Shown: positions 18,643-26,962 of the stretch, piece by piece
How the letters are laid out: the number at the start of each line of letters is the position of its first letter
How positions within the stretch are numbered: position 1 is the first letter of the stretch
Assembly (NCBI RefSeq): GCF_001592045.1
Contig: NZ_BCWB01000046.1
Coordinates: 1 to 64,000, forward strand
Length of the DNA: 64,000 nucleotides
Reading direction: 5' to 3'
DNA from: Thermobifida fusca NBRC 14071 = JCM 3263
Lineage (GTDB): Bacteria > Actinomycetota > Actinomycetes > Streptosporangiales > Streptosporangiaceae
Notes under the pieces: model-generated
Database searches by the model: none
What the model was told of the DNA's origin: nothing
Seen by the model: the letters and a program-made list of their open reading frames with translations, nothing else
Position numbers and translations under genes: made by a program

Positions 18643-19962
18643 GTGGGCGTCTCGACCTACACCTCTGACCTGGTGGTCGTCGGCTTGGGTTATGTCGGGC
18701 TTCCGTTGGCGCATGAAGCATGCCGGTCCGGTCTGAAGGTGACCGGCCTCGACGTGAACCAGCGCGTGGTCGACGGGCTGAACGCCGGAAAGTCGCATAT
18801 CGACGACCTCTCCGAGCTGGACATCGCGGATATGCGGGCTGCCGGGTTCACCGCAACCTCGGACCCCAGCGTGCTCCGCAACGCCCAAACAATCGTGATC
18901 TGCGTCCCTACGCCTCTCTCGGAGGAGGGTTCTCCCGACCTCAGCGCGGTCACCTCCGCGGCTGAGACCATCGCTGCCCACCTGTCCCCGGGAACCCTGG
19001 TCATTCTGGAGTCCACGACCTTCCCCGGCACCACCGACGAGGTGCTCCGGCCGATTCTGGAACGCTCCGGCCTGGTCGCGGGGAAAGACTTCCACCTGGC
19101 GTTCTCCCCCGAGCGGATCGACCCGGGCAACACGCTGTTCGGCGTGGCTAACACACCGAAGGTCGTCGGCGGGTACACCGAACTCTGCGGCGAGATCGCG
19201 GCCGCCTTCTACGGCAAGTTCGTGCGCACGGTGGTGCGGGCGCGCGGCACTCGGGAAGCGGAGATGGCCAAGCTCCTGGAGAACACGTACCGGCACGTCA
19301 ACATCGCCCTGGTTAACGAGATGGCGATCTTCTGCCGCGAACTGGGGGTGGACCTGTGGGACGCCATCGCCTGCGCTGCCACTAAACCCTTCGGCTTCCA
19401 GGCGTTCTACCCCGGGCCAGGGGTGGGCGGCCACTGCATCCCTATCGACCCCAACTATTTGTCGTACAAGGTCAAGACCCTGGGCTACCCCTTCCGTTTC
19501 GTGGAGCTCGCCCAGGAGATCAACTCGCGCATGCCGGACTATGTGCTGTGGCGGGTCCAGGACATGCTCAACGAGGCCGGGCTGGCGCTGTCGCGGTCGA
19601 CGATCCTGCTGCTGGGGGTCACCTACAAGGCGAACATCGCTGACCAGCGGGAGTCTCCGTCCCGGGCCGTGGCAGCCAAGCTCATGCAGAAAGGCGCCAC
19701 GCTGCTCTTCCACGACCCGCATGTTCCGGAGTGGCAGGTGAACGGGTCTCCGATCCCGCGCGCGGACGACCTGGAGCAGGCACTGGGTGAAGCGGACCTG
19801 ACGGTGCTCCTCACCGACCACTCCGAGTACACGCCCAAGATGCTGCTGGAGCGGTGCCAGCGCCTCCTCGACACCAGGGGGGTGCTGCGCCGCGCTGACT
19901 CCGAGCTGCCCGGGGGCCGTCTCACTGCTTCGATCAGCCGCAAGGGCGTCCAAGTCCTCTGA
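18643..19962 (+). CDS. Nucleotide-sugar (UDP-GlcNAc/ManNAc-type) 6-dehydrogenase
   Basis: This enzyme performs NAD-dependent four-electron oxidation of a UDP-hexose(amine) to the uronic acid. The 439 residues show the N-terminal NAD fold (VVVGLGYVGLPLAHEA, about residue 11), the SPERIDPGNT segment, and the catalytic cysteine in GPGVGGHCIPIDPNYL (about 260-275). The C-terminal UDP domain has LLLGVTYKANIADQRESPS. The SPERIDPG and GGHCIPIDP signatures favour the WbpA/WecC/TviB branch over UDP-glucose dehydrogenase, of which a second gene lies at 33.5 kb. GTG 18643 has GAGGGAG 6-7 nt upstream. It supplies amino-uronic acid for envelope glycan. Confidence 0.9.
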   Translation: MGVSTYTSDLVVVGLGYVGLPLAHEACRSGLKVTGLDVNQRVVDGLNAGKSHIDDLSELDIADMRAAGFTATSDPSVLRNAQTIVICVPTPLSEEGSPDLSAVTSAAETIAAHLSPGTLVILESTTFPGTTDEVLRPILERSGLVAGKDFHLAFSPERIDPGNTLFGVANTPKVVGGYTELCGEIAAAFYGKFVRTVVRARGTREAEMAKLLENTYRHVNIALVNEMAIFCRELGVDLWDAIACAATKPFGFQAFYPGPGVGGHCIPIDPNYLSYKVKTLGYPFRFVELAQEINSRMPDYVLWRVQDMLNEAGLALSRSTILLLGVTYKANIADQRESPSRAVAAKLMQKGATLLFHDPHVPEWQVNGSPIPRADDLEQALGEADLTVLLTDHSEYTPKMLLERCQRLLDTRGVLRRADSELPGGRLTASISRKGVQVL

Positions 19963-20004
19963 TCGCCTGTTCTCGGCTAGCTGTTTGCGCCCGGTACGGT
20001 TCCC

Positions 20005-20055
20005 GGTCCCGTTTTCAGAGCTTCCGCAACGGCGCGGAGCTCTGGATGCGGGACC
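20005..20055 (+). terminator. Nested hairpin after the dehydrogenase
   Basis: Outer arms GGTCCCG/CGGGACC (20005-20011, 20049-20055) are separated by symmetric 5-nt gaps from inner arms AGAGCT/AGCTCT (20017-20022, 20038-20043). Inside these, CCGC pairs with GCGG across a 6-nt loop. It lies 43 bp after the stop at 19962, so it is probably a terminator or structured 3' element. Confidence 0.5.
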
Positions 20056-20207
20056 GCAGCCGGGGGTGCGCGCCTCATCGGCGCTGGGTGAGCGGAAACA
20101 CACGAAACCCCGGAATCCTTTCCTGGGAAGATAAGTTGTACGTTGCTGATCCGGCCTGCACCGCCGGACAGCCCCGTATTCGACGTACTTTCTTTCCAGG
20201 AGAGACC

Positions 20208-20822
20208 TTGTCCCAGATCTCCGAACCGCTGGAACTCGCCAAGGACGCCCAGGACCTCCTGTTCCGGGAGGCGCGGACCGCGAACACCTTCAGTGGCGAA
20301 CCCGTCTCCGAAGAACAGGTCCGCGCGATCTACGACCTGGTGAAGTACGGTCCCACCGCGATGAACACGCAGCCGCTGCGCATCGTGCTGCTGCGTTCCC
20401 GCGAAAGCCGGGAGCGTCTCGTCCAGCACATGGCCGAGGGGAACCAGGCCAAGACCCTGTCGGCTCCGCTCACCGCCATCCTCGCCTACGACAGCGAGTT
20501 CCACGAGAAGGCCGACCGCTTCTTCCCCGACCGTGCCCAGGGCATCCGGGACATGTTCTCCAGCAGCGCTGAAGCCCGCGCGACGACCGCGAAACTCAAC
20601 GCGTCCCTGCAGATCGGGTACTTCCTTATCGGAGTCCGCGCGGCCGGGCTGGCAGCGGGGCCGATGACCGGTTTCGACGCCGCCGCGATCGACGCCGAGT
20701 TCTTCCCTAACGGGCGGTACCGCACGCTCGTCGTCATGAACATCGGCAAGCCTGGCGCGGACCATCCCCAGTTCCCGCGGCTGCCCCGCCTCGACTACGA
20801 GGATGTGGTGACCGAACTCTAG
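20208..20822 (+). CDS. RutE/HadB-like nitroreductase (malonic semialdehyde reductase family)
   Basis: The 204-residue FMN protein has a layout closely matching RutE: FREARTANTFSGEPVSEEQVRAIYDLVKYGPTAMNTQP at the N-terminus (FMN-phosphate contacts), EGNQAKTLSAPLTAILAYDSEF in the middle and LGLAAGPMTGFD-type residues near 145. RutE reduces malonic semialdehyde to 3-hydroxypropionate in pyrimidine catabolism, but no other rut gene is nearby, so the substrate here is open. TTG 20208 is preceded by AGGAGAG at 3-4 nt. It is bounded by hairpins on both sides, so it is a single-gene unit inside the envelope locus. Confidence 0.8.
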   Translation: MSQISEPLELAKDAQDLLFREARTANTFSGEPVSEEQVRAIYDLVKYGPTAMNTQPLRIVLLRSRESRERLVQHMAEGNQAKTLSAPLTAILAYDSEFHEKADRFFPDRAQGIRDMFSSSAEARATTAKLNASLQIGYFLIGVRAAGLAAGPMTGFDAAAIDAEFFPNGRYRTLVVMNIGKPGADHPQFPRLPRLDYEDVVTEL

Positions 20823-20838
20823 GCCCGCCGCATGCACA

Positions 20839-20869
20839 GTGGCCCACTCCGCCGCGCGGGGTGGGCCAC
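20839..20869. terminator. Strong convergent terminator
   Basis: A 14-bp stem (20839-20852 with 20856-20869, one G-U pair) closes a 3-nt loop. It lies between the nitroreductase stop and the convergent GT2 stop. Confidence 0.75.
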
Positions 20870-20895
20870 ACCTCGTTCTACGCCGCTGCGACCGT

Positions 20896-21753
20896 TCAAA
20901 TGATCGGCGGCCGTCCAGCGAGAGTCATCCGCCAGGCCGTGGACCATCGGATCGGCCGGCGCTCCCCCGCGTCGGTCCGCCACCCTTCCCAGAACCCGGA
21001 GAACCAGGGACGCAGTGCGCTGAGGGAACGTTCGCGCAGCACGGTCAGCGCCACCCAGACCGCCACGTAGACCACGGCCAGCGGCCAGGGCAGGTTCCGC
21101 TTGGCCAGCCACACGCGGTTGCGGGCGTTGAGCCGGTAGAAGTCGGCGTGCCGGGTCGGGGACGTCGCCGGGTGGTACATGACCGCCTCAGCGTCGTACT
21201 CGATGTGGTATCCCGCATCCAGGATGCGCCACGCCAAGTCTGTTTCCTCGTGCGCGTAGAAGAACGCGTCAGGCAGCCCGCCGCCCTGTTCGAACGCGGT
21301 GCGCCGGATCGCCGACGCCCCGCCGAGGAACGTGGTGACCCGGCTCGACCTGCCCGGGTCGCCCACTCTGAGTCGAGGCACGTGCCGCCGCTGGTCCGGG
21401 CCGCCGTCAGGGTCGGAGATCCGGAAGGACAGCGCACCGAGCGAGGGGTCTGCTGCGAACCGGTCGTGGACGTGCCGTCCCAGGTTGCGGGACCGGTACC
21501 ATCCGTCGTCGTCGAGGAACAGGATGATGTCGCCGGTACTGACCCGCACTCCCGCGTTCCGGCCAGCCGGGATTCCAACATTCTCGGGAAGCCGCACGGT
21601 GACCACCCGCTCATCCAAGTCCGGGAGGTCTGCGCCGTTCCCGACGACGACCACCTCGATGTCGACACCCTCCTGTTCGAACACGCTGGCGATGGCCCGG
21701 CGCAGCTCTGCCGGCCGATTGCCCATCGTCAGCAGCACACAGGAGAGCTTCAA
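20896..21753 (-). CDS. GT2-family glycosyltransferase
   Basis: The product is a 285-residue GT-A protein if started at TTG 21753, which has GGAGG 10 nt upstream and gives the conserved beginning MKLSCVLLTMGNRP. An ATG at 21909 would add 52 Ser/Gly-rich residues and has no ribosome site. Motifs include LPENVGIPAGRNAGVRVSTG and the metal-binding LFLDDDGWY (DDD), plus FFYAHEETDLAWR (catalytic ED). A C-terminal hydrophobic segment (about 230-250) may attach it to the membrane. It belongs to the rhamnosyl/galactosyl-like GT2 group; the sugar is unknown. It is the last gene of the leftward CDP-alcohol cluster, 268 bp from the phosphotransferase. Confidence 0.85.
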   Translation of the reverse strand: MKLSCVLLTMGNRPAELRRAIASVFEQEGVDIEVVVVGNGADLPDLDERVVTVRLPENVGIPAGRNAGVRVSTGDIILFLDDDGWYRSRNLGRHVHDRFAADPSLGALSFRISDPDGGPDQRRHVPRLRVGDPGRSSRVTTFLGGASAIRRTAFEQGGGLPDAFFYAHEETDLAWRILDAGYHIEYDAEAVMYHPATSPTRHADFYRLNARNRVWLAKRNLPWPLAVVYVAVWVALTVLRERSLSALRPWFSGFWEGWRTDAGERRPIRWSTAWRMTLAGRPPII

Positions 21754-22021
21754 CTGTTGTTTACCTCCGCGCTGGGGAACGGATGGCTCCTGCCCCGGCG
21801 CGGCCCGTACTGATCCGCCGGAGGGGAGCGCGTCCTGGGAGGACCCCGTGTCCGCTCCGGATGCCTCACCCTGCCGTGTCGCGCTAGGGGAGGGGACGGA
21901 ACCGCTCATCGACAACCGTTCAACACACCAAAGATGGATGACAGGACAACGGAATTCAACGGTCTCATGAACCAGGTAACGACCGTATCAACACCGGCAG
22001 GGTGAGCGGAACGCCCGCGCG

Positions 22022-22792
22022 TCACCGCAGCCGGCTGGAGGCCAGGATGCTCACCAAGTGCAGCACGGTCTGCAGCGCTGCCACCGCCACACAGGCAGCC
22101 ATGAGCACCTGGGTGGCAGCCAGGTCGCCACGGACCGCATCCACCACTGCGGCCACCACGACCAGGAGGGAGAGCTCCACTGCCTGGATGATGCGGTGGA
22201 AACGCAGCGCAGAAGCGATCCGGCGCGCCAGGCTCAGGCCCGAGGACCGGGGATTCAGGGCTGCGGCCGGCACGTGGTCGCTCAACCCCGCCTTGGCCCG
22301 GGCCACCACCACGTTGTCGGTCTCCGCCTTGATCAGTGCGGCGCCGAGTGCCGCGGCCAGTCCGGCGACCACCCAGCCTCCGGCCGTGAACTCTCCTTGC
22401 GCCCGGATCCCTACCCCGACCAGCAGGGCGACCTCAGCGAAGTAGTGGCCGATGCGGTCCAGGTAGACACCGGTCACGCTGGTACGCCCGGTGAACCGGG
22501 CGACCTCGCCGTCAGAGCAGTCCAACAGCAGGTAGACCTGGATGAGCAGGGCCGCGAGCAGGGCCGACCACAGCCCGCCGAAGGCCACGACGATCCCGGC
22601 GAGCACACCGCAGACCACCATCAGGTAGGTGATCGGGTTCGGGGGCACCCCCAGGCGCACGAAGAACGTGCTCGCATAGGGCGAGATCGCCCGCATGTAG
22701 AGGCGTCCCGCCCAATGCTCCTCGTTGACCCGCTCTTTGATTCCTTCCGGCTGGCCGCCGGCCCGCACCTCAGCGACCGAAGGTTTGGACAT
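22022..22792 (-). CDS. CDP-alcohol phosphotransferase with atypical catalytic motif
   Basis: This 256-residue membrane protein has about six helices. The family motif D(x)2DG(x)2AR(x)8G(x)3D(x)3D is present as D91, D94-G95, A98-R99, G108 and D112, but the last position is H116 (LDRIGHY) instead of Asp, the residue normally considered the general base. It should transfer a phospho-alcohol from a CDP-alcohol to an acceptor hydroxyl or phosphate. ATG 22792 overlaps the upstream dehydrogenase by 23 nt, so expression is coupled. Partners suggest CDP-glycerol (from sn-glycerol-1-phosphate) as donor; this is inference. Confidence 0.8.
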   Translation of the reverse strand: MSKPSVAEVRAGGQPEGIKERVNEEHWAGRLYMRAISPYASTFFVRLGVPPNPITYLMVVCGVLAGIVVAFGGLWSALLAALLIQVYLLLDCSDGEVARFTGRTSVTGVYLDRIGHYFAEVALLVGVGIRAQGEFTAGGWVVAGLAAALGAALIKAETDNVVVARAKAGLSDHVPAAALNPRSSGLSLARRIASALRFHRIIQAVELSLLVVVAAVVDAVRGDLAATQVLMAACVAVAALQTVLHLVSILASSRLR

Positions 22793-23837
22793 AGTCGCGA
22801 ACGCTCCGCCTGATCTCGTCTTCGGAGAGGTTGAGGTGCTCCAAGACCGTGTAGCGTCCCGGCCGAGTGGACGGCGCGTGGACCACGGCTTTGACGAACT
22901 GCTCTTCGTCCAGCCCCACGTCCGAGGGGAGAGTCGGAAGCCGGTGGCGGAGCAGGCTGGCGCGGATGTCCTCGAGCTGCTGTTCCCCGTGGCCCAGGTA
23001 GCGGGAGCGGAGGAAGAAGGCGAACAGCGTGCCCAGCCCAGCCAGTTCTCCGTGGTTGCTGGTCCCCGGGTAGAGCTGGTCGATGGCGTGGAGGATCTCG
23101 TGGTCAGCGCCGCTAGCGGGCCGGCTCGACCCGGCCACCGACATGGCCATCCCCGACAGCACCAGGGCCTCGGCGAGCGCGGTGAGGAAGCTCTCGGATT
23201 CCACGGAGTCGCGGCGGTGCAGCACGGACTCGGCGGCCACCCGGGCGAAGGTGACGGCCATCCCGTCGACCGGTTCGTCCATCTCCTTGCCGGCCAGCTC
23301 CCAGTCGGTGATCGCGGACAGGTTGCTGAGCACGTCCCCGATCCCCGAGCGGACCAGCCGGTCAGGTGCGGAGCGGACGTAGTCCACATCCACCACGACG
23401 GCGACCGGCATGTTCACCCCGTAGGAGCTCTTGCCGCTCTCGTGCTCCAGCGAACTCACCGGGGAGGCGATGCCGTCGTGGGAGAGGTTGGTGGCGACCG
23501 CGATCATCGGGATTCCCGCCATGGTGGCGGCGAATTTAGTGACGTCGATGGTCTTGCCGCCGCCGATCCCCGCGACCGCTTCGAAAGCCTCCGTCCGCAG
23601 CTTCTTGCCGAGTTCGTTGGCGACGTCGACGGTACCTTCGTCGACCTGGAAGACCTCGCAGTGGGGAAGGTTGAGGTCCGCGACGATCCGGGCGCCCTGG
23701 CCGGGGCCGACCGCCACCGCGATCCGTCCCTCGTTGGCGATCCTCCGGTCCGCGAGGAGAAGTCCCAGGTCCGCGATCGCTCCCCGCCGCACGTCAATGG
23801 AGAGCGGCGAGGCCAGCATCCGGGCTAGTAGCGGCAT
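22770..23837 (-). CDS. sn-Glycerol-1-phosphate dehydrogenase family (EgsA/AraM-like)
   Basis: This family reduces dihydroxyacetone phosphate to sn-glycerol-1-phosphate, the stereoisomer used for archaeal lipids. The 355-residue protein has the NAD(P) loop GIGGGKTIDVTKF (about 90-102), the family signature ATNLSHDGIASP (about 115-126), and metal ligands inferred as D168 (GIGDVLSN), H246 (GSSRPASGADHE) and H262 (NHGE). These motifs separate it from glycerol dehydrogenases and other iron alcohol dehydrogenases. It overlaps the nucleotidyltransferase stop by 13 nt and the phosphotransferase start by 23 nt, so the three form a tightly coupled set. In bacteria such enzymes are uncommon. Confidence 0.85.
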   Translation of the reverse strand: MPLLARMLASPLSIDVRRGAIADLGLLLADRRIANEGRIAVAVGPGQGARIVADLNLPHCEVFQVDEGTVDVANELGKKLRTEAFEAVAGIGGGKTIDVTKFAATMAGIPMIAVATNLSHDGIASPVSSLEHESGKSSYGVNMPVAVVVDVDYVRSAPDRLVRSGIGDVLSNLSAITDWELAGKEMDEPVDGMAVTFARVAAESVLHRRDSVESESFLTALAEALVLSGMAMSVAGSSRPASGADHEILHAIDQLYPGTSNHGELAGLGTLFAFFLRSRYLGHGEQQLEDIRASLLRHRLPTLPSDVGLDEEQFVKAVVHAPSTRPGRYTVLEHLNLSEDEIRRSVRDYVQTFGR

Positions 23838-24556
23838 GCGATCTCCCGAGCGCGAGCCAGATCGTCGTGATTGTCCACCTCAACCCAGTCGACCTCGCCG
23901 ATCGGCGCCACAGCGATCCTCTCGCCTCGGTCGACCAGTTCCTGGTAGCCGTCCTCGTAGTAGAGCTGGGGGTCGCGTTCCCAGGTGGCACGGAGCGCGT
24001 CTGCCAGGCGGCCGGCGATGCTCCCCTCGATGAGGGTGACTCCGATGTACTCGCCTGCGGCTGTCGCGGGGTCCATCAGCTTGGTGATCCGCTGCAGGTG
24101 TCCGGAGGAGTCCAGAGCCACCTTCATCTCTTCATCAGCAAGTGTTTTCACGGTGTCTACCGCGAGGACGATCTCCGGTCCCCTGTTGGCGAGTAGTGTT
24201 TTTTCCACGCTGGCCGGGTGCACGGTGTCACCGTTGACCAGCACCACGCCCTCAGCGAAGTAGTCCCGTGCAGTCCACAGGGAGTAGGCGTTGTTCCACT
24301 CCTCAGCCTTGTCGTTGAAGACGGTGGTGATCTTGACGCCGTGGCGGCGTTCCAGTGCCTCGCGCCGCTCCTCCACCGCCTCGGAGCGGTAGCCGACGAT
24401 CACCACTACGTCGGTGAGCCCCACCGAGGCCAGGTTCTGCAGGGCGATGTCCATGATGGTGGTGTCACCATCGACCGGCACCAGAGCCTTGGGCAGCGTG
24501 TCGGTGTACGGGCGCAGCCGGCGCCCTGCCCCAGCGGCAAGAATCATGCCGAGCAT
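23825..24556 (-). CDS. Nucleotidyltransferase (phosphocholine/polyol-phosphate cytidylyltransferase-like)
   Basis: This 243-residue enzyme has the sugar-phosphate nucleotidyltransferase fold. The signature ILAAGAGRRLRPYTDTLPKALVPV spans residues 5-28, and VLVNGDTVHP holds the metal-binding Asp near residue 110. YLGV-like features of hexose enzymes are weak, and the sequence looks closer to LicC-type and inositol-phosphate cytidylyltransferases. Given its overlap with a glycerol-1-phosphate dehydrogenase and a CDP-alcohol phosphotransferase, the likely reaction is CTP plus glycerol-1-phosphate giving CDP-glycerol. GAGGGAGGG precedes ATG 24556. Confidence 0.75.
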   Translation of the reverse strand: MLGMILAAGAGRRLRPYTDTLPKALVPVDGDTTIMDIALQNLASVGLTDVVVIVGYRSEAVEERREALERRHGVKITTVFNDKAEEWNNAYSLWTARDYFAEGVVLVNGDTVHPASVEKTLLANRGPEIVLAVDTVKTLADEEMKVALDSSGHLQRITKLMDPATAAGEYIGVTLIEGSIAGRLADALRATWERDPQLYYEDGYQELVDRGERIAVAPIGEVDWVEVDNHDDLARAREIACRY

Positions 24557-24573
24557 GTCGGCGCTTCCCTCCC

Positions 24574-25212
24574 TCAGTTGTCGGAGGCCACAGCGCCCCC
24601 TTGTCCTTCACGTGGTTCTACCGCCACCGCGGTCACCGGTGCCGAAAGCCAGCTTGTGGTGGTCTCCCACGCCAGCAGGACCGCCAGATAGCCCAGGAGC
24701 AGACCGTAGGTGAAGGGCAGCCATCCCAGCGCCCCTCCGGCCGCGATGAGGAGCATCCGACCGTCCCAGCCCAGCATAGCCAGCCTGGCCCACTCGGAAG
24801 GGGGAATACCGTGGCGTACCCGGCGTACGGCGGAACCGTGATGGAAGATGACTAACGCGACAAGTGCGAATACTAGGGGACCTGGTACGCCGGAACCGTA
24901 GCCCAGCGCACAGAGGTACAGGTATTCGGCTGCTCGCAGCAATGGCGGAACAATCCAGTCGAACCGCCCATTGTGCGGATGCGCGGAAGCCACTCCCGAC
25001 AAGAGGAGTGCCGCCGCCGGTGCGAACAGGGTAACCCCGTTCAGATCCTCAAAACCGGTGAATAACAAGACTCCCATCACCAGGATTCCGGCGAAAGCCG
25101 GCAGAACCGGCGGGAGCGCGCCCTGGACGAGAACGCCGATGCCCGTGCTCAAATGCCCGTCGTCTCGAAGAAAACGCAGGTCAACGTGGGGAGACTGCGT
25201 CGCAGAGCTCAT
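24574..25212 (-). CDS. Membrane protein, C-terminal half of DUF5941-type protein
   Basis: This 212-residue membrane protein has about five hydrophobic helices. The segment NGRFDWIVPPLLRAAEY (about residue 85) and a later WDGRMLLIAAGGA segment resemble the C-terminal domain of actinomycete DUF5941 proteins, which from memory are longer and carry a CDP-alcohol phosphotransferase domain upstream. Here that upstream part is a separate gene (25221-26081), 8 bp away. ATG 25212 was chosen because the extension upstream overlaps the neighbouring gene. It is co-oriented with the nucleotidyltransferase (17 bp gap). Function unknown. Confidence 0.65.
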   Translation of the reverse strand: MSSATQSPHVDLRFLRDDGHLSTGIGVLVQGALPPVLPAFAGILVMGVLLFTGFEDLNGVTLFAPAAALLLSGVASAHPHNGRFDWIVPPLLRAAEYLYLCALGYGSGVPGPLVFALVALVIFHHGSAVRRVRHGIPPSEWARLAMLGWDGRMLLIAAGGALGWLPFTYGLLLGYLAVLLAWETTTSWLSAPVTAVAVEPREGQGGAVASDN

Positions 25213-25220
25213 GGTGGGCC

Positions 25221-26081
25221 TTACCGGGAGTCGGATTGCGGAAGCAATGTGGCAACTGCCATAGCAGCCACGGATCCGGCGATCAACGCCCCGAAAGCCA
25301 CCGATGCATGCCAAATCGTTACCGAAACGGCAATGACGAGGAAGCGCTCCGACGGGCCGAACCGGGCCACGTCGCGGAGGAGCCTCCCCGCGCGTCCGCG
25401 GGACACGGCCTGCCGCCTCCGGCGGGGTGGGGCGGCGTTCCCGGGCGCCGCGCCACGGTCCCTGGTCTTCTGGGACGCAGGGGCCGGGCGCAGCCGGACG
25501 GTTCCGGGCGGCTCAGCGGTGTCGTCCGGGTCGCGGGCCAGGCCGAGGAGCTCCGCGGTGAAGTCGGGGTCGGCCGGTTCCCGGCTGCGGTAGCTGGGGT
25601 CGATCGCTTCGATCGGCGGGGGCGCTCCCCTGGACGCGTCCCGGGGCTGAGCCTCCGGGCGGTGTGCCGCGCGGGCCTCCGCCACTGATTCGCGGACCGC
25701 GTGGGCGGTCAGTGCCCCCGCCGCCCAGAGCCAGACGTCGGTCTGGCCTGCCAGGGACGCGCCGAGCGCCAGTCCTAGGAAGAGCACGTATTCGCGTACC
25801 CGGCTGAGCATCGCGACCGCCCAGGCGTTGAGCGCATCGCAGCGGTGTTCCGCTATGCGAGAGCCGACCGCGTCGCAGTAGAGCACCAGCGCCAGCGCGA
25901 GCGTCCCGACGAGGCTGCCCATCAGGGCAGTGTCGGTGAACCACACGGCCGCCACTGCGGTGAGGACGGCCCCGGCCCGGGCCATGGCAGCCGGAGTGGT
26001 GCCTCGCCGCACCGCCCAGCGCACCACGGGCTCGGCCAGCGGCCGCATCCCGTAGGCGGTGAGTACTCCGGTCTCCGTCAC
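25221..26081 (-). CDS. Degenerate CDP-alcohol phosphotransferase-like membrane protein
   Basis: The 286-residue protein begins with the hydrophobic layout of a CDP-alcohol phosphotransferase, and the catalytic region is recognisable (LYCDAVGSRIAEHR, residues 68-80, then MLSRVREYVLFLGLALG). Only the first Asp (D70) of the four and not the DG or AR pairs are kept, so catalysis is unlikely. Residues about 130-235 form a Pro/Arg-rich hydrophilic insert, and a C-terminal pair of helices follows. GTG 26081 has GGGAAAGG 9-10 nt upstream. It probably pairs with the DUF5941-like product encoded 8 bp downstream. Confidence 0.6.
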   Translation of the reverse strand: MTETGVLTAYGMRPLAEPVVRWAVRRGTTPAAMARAGAVLTAVAAVWFTDTALMGSLVGTLALALVLYCDAVGSRIAEHRCDALNAWAVAMLSRVREYVLFLGLALGASLAGQTDVWLWAAGALTAHAVRESVAEARAAHRPEAQPRDASRGAPPPIEAIDPSYRSREPADPDFTAELLGLARDPDDTAEPPGTVRLRPAPASQKTRDRGAAPGNAAPPRRRRQAVSRGRAGRLLRDVARFGPSERFLVIAVSVTIWHASVAFGALIAGSVAAMAVATLLPQSDSR

Positions 26082-26176
26082 TCGCCGCGCCTTTCCCACA
26101 CACGTTCTGTAGGTGTCAACGGTTACCCGGCCACAGACCGCTTGGCAAGGGGCCACACGGGGCGGAACGGGACGGC

Positions 26177-26962
26177 TTAGGCGGCTTTGCTCTTCTTCTT
26201 CCGCTTGGCGATCTCCGCCTTGGTGTCGGCGTTGTAGGCGTCCAGGGCGGCTTTGATGTCGGTGTCCAACACCAGTTCGCCGTTCTTGATGTACAGGCCG
26301 CGGTCGCAGAAGCGTTTGAGGTCGCCTTCGTTGTGCGAGACCAGGACCATGGTGCGCTGGTTTTGCAGCATTCGCTCAATGGCGTCGTAGCATTTGTTGC
26401 GGAAGGATTTGTCCCCCACCGCGAGCACCTCGTCCACCAGCATGATGGGGTGTTCCAGTTGGGAGATGAGCGCAAATCCGAGCCGCACCTTCATGCCGCT
26501 GGAGTAATGGCGCACCGGGGTGTCGATAAACCGCGACTCGATCTCGGCGAACTCGATGATCTCGTCGAACCGCTCCTGGAGCATCTCGTTGCTCATCCCG
26601 TGCAGGGCGCCCACCAGGTAGACGTTCTCCCGCCCGGTGAGGTGGTCGTTGAACCCGGCCCGCAGCTCCAGCAGCGGAGCGACTTTTCCGCGGACAGTGA
26701 CTCTGCCCTCGTCGGGGATCAGCACCCCGGCGATCAATTTGAGCAGAGTGGATTTACCCGTCCCGTTCTTGCCGACAATACCGACACACTCGCCTTTAGT
26801 GATCGTAAAGGAGACGTTGCGCAGCGCCCAGAAATCGGAGGCACCTCGGTTGGGGTCACGCCGGTTTCCGTGAATAAACATCTCCCGCAGACTGCGTTTG
26901 CGCCGGCGGTTCGTCGCAAACTTGATACCGAGCCTTTCAGCCTCGATGATCGGCTCCGCCAT
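26177..26962 (-). CDS. ABC transporter ATPase for polymer export (TagH/RfbB-like)
   Basis: This 261-residue ATPase has Walker A GKNGTGKS (64-71), the signature YSSGMKVRLGFAL (about 165) and Walker B IMLVDEVLAVGD with its catalytic Glu. SFTITKGECVGIVGKNG and the length are typical of the TagH/Wzt class that energises export of teichoic acids and O-antigens. The C-terminal extension of Wzt that recognises capped O-chains is absent. Its ATG shares one base with the permease stop (TAATG), so the two subunits are made in a fixed ratio. The substrate is inferred to be the polymer of this locus. Confidence 0.92.
   Translation of the reverse strand: MAEPIIEAERLGIKFATNRRRKRSLREMFIHGNRRDPNRGASDFWALRNVSFTITKGECVGIVGKNGTGKSTLLKLIAGVLIPDEGRVTVRGKVAPLLELRAGFNDHLTGRENVYLVGALHGMSNEMLQERFDEIIEFAEIESRFIDTPVRHYSSGMKVRLGFALISQLEHPIMLVDEVLAVGDKSFRNKCYDAIERMLQNQRTMVLVSHNEGDLKRFCDRGLYIKNGELVLDTDIKAALDAYNADTKAEIAKRKKKSKAA

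Noticed and set aside
25221-26081. Degenerate CDP-alcohol protein as a pseudogene
   Set aside because: The frame is intact, has a strong ribosome site and sits in a tight operon, so it is treated as an expressed non-catalytic protein.
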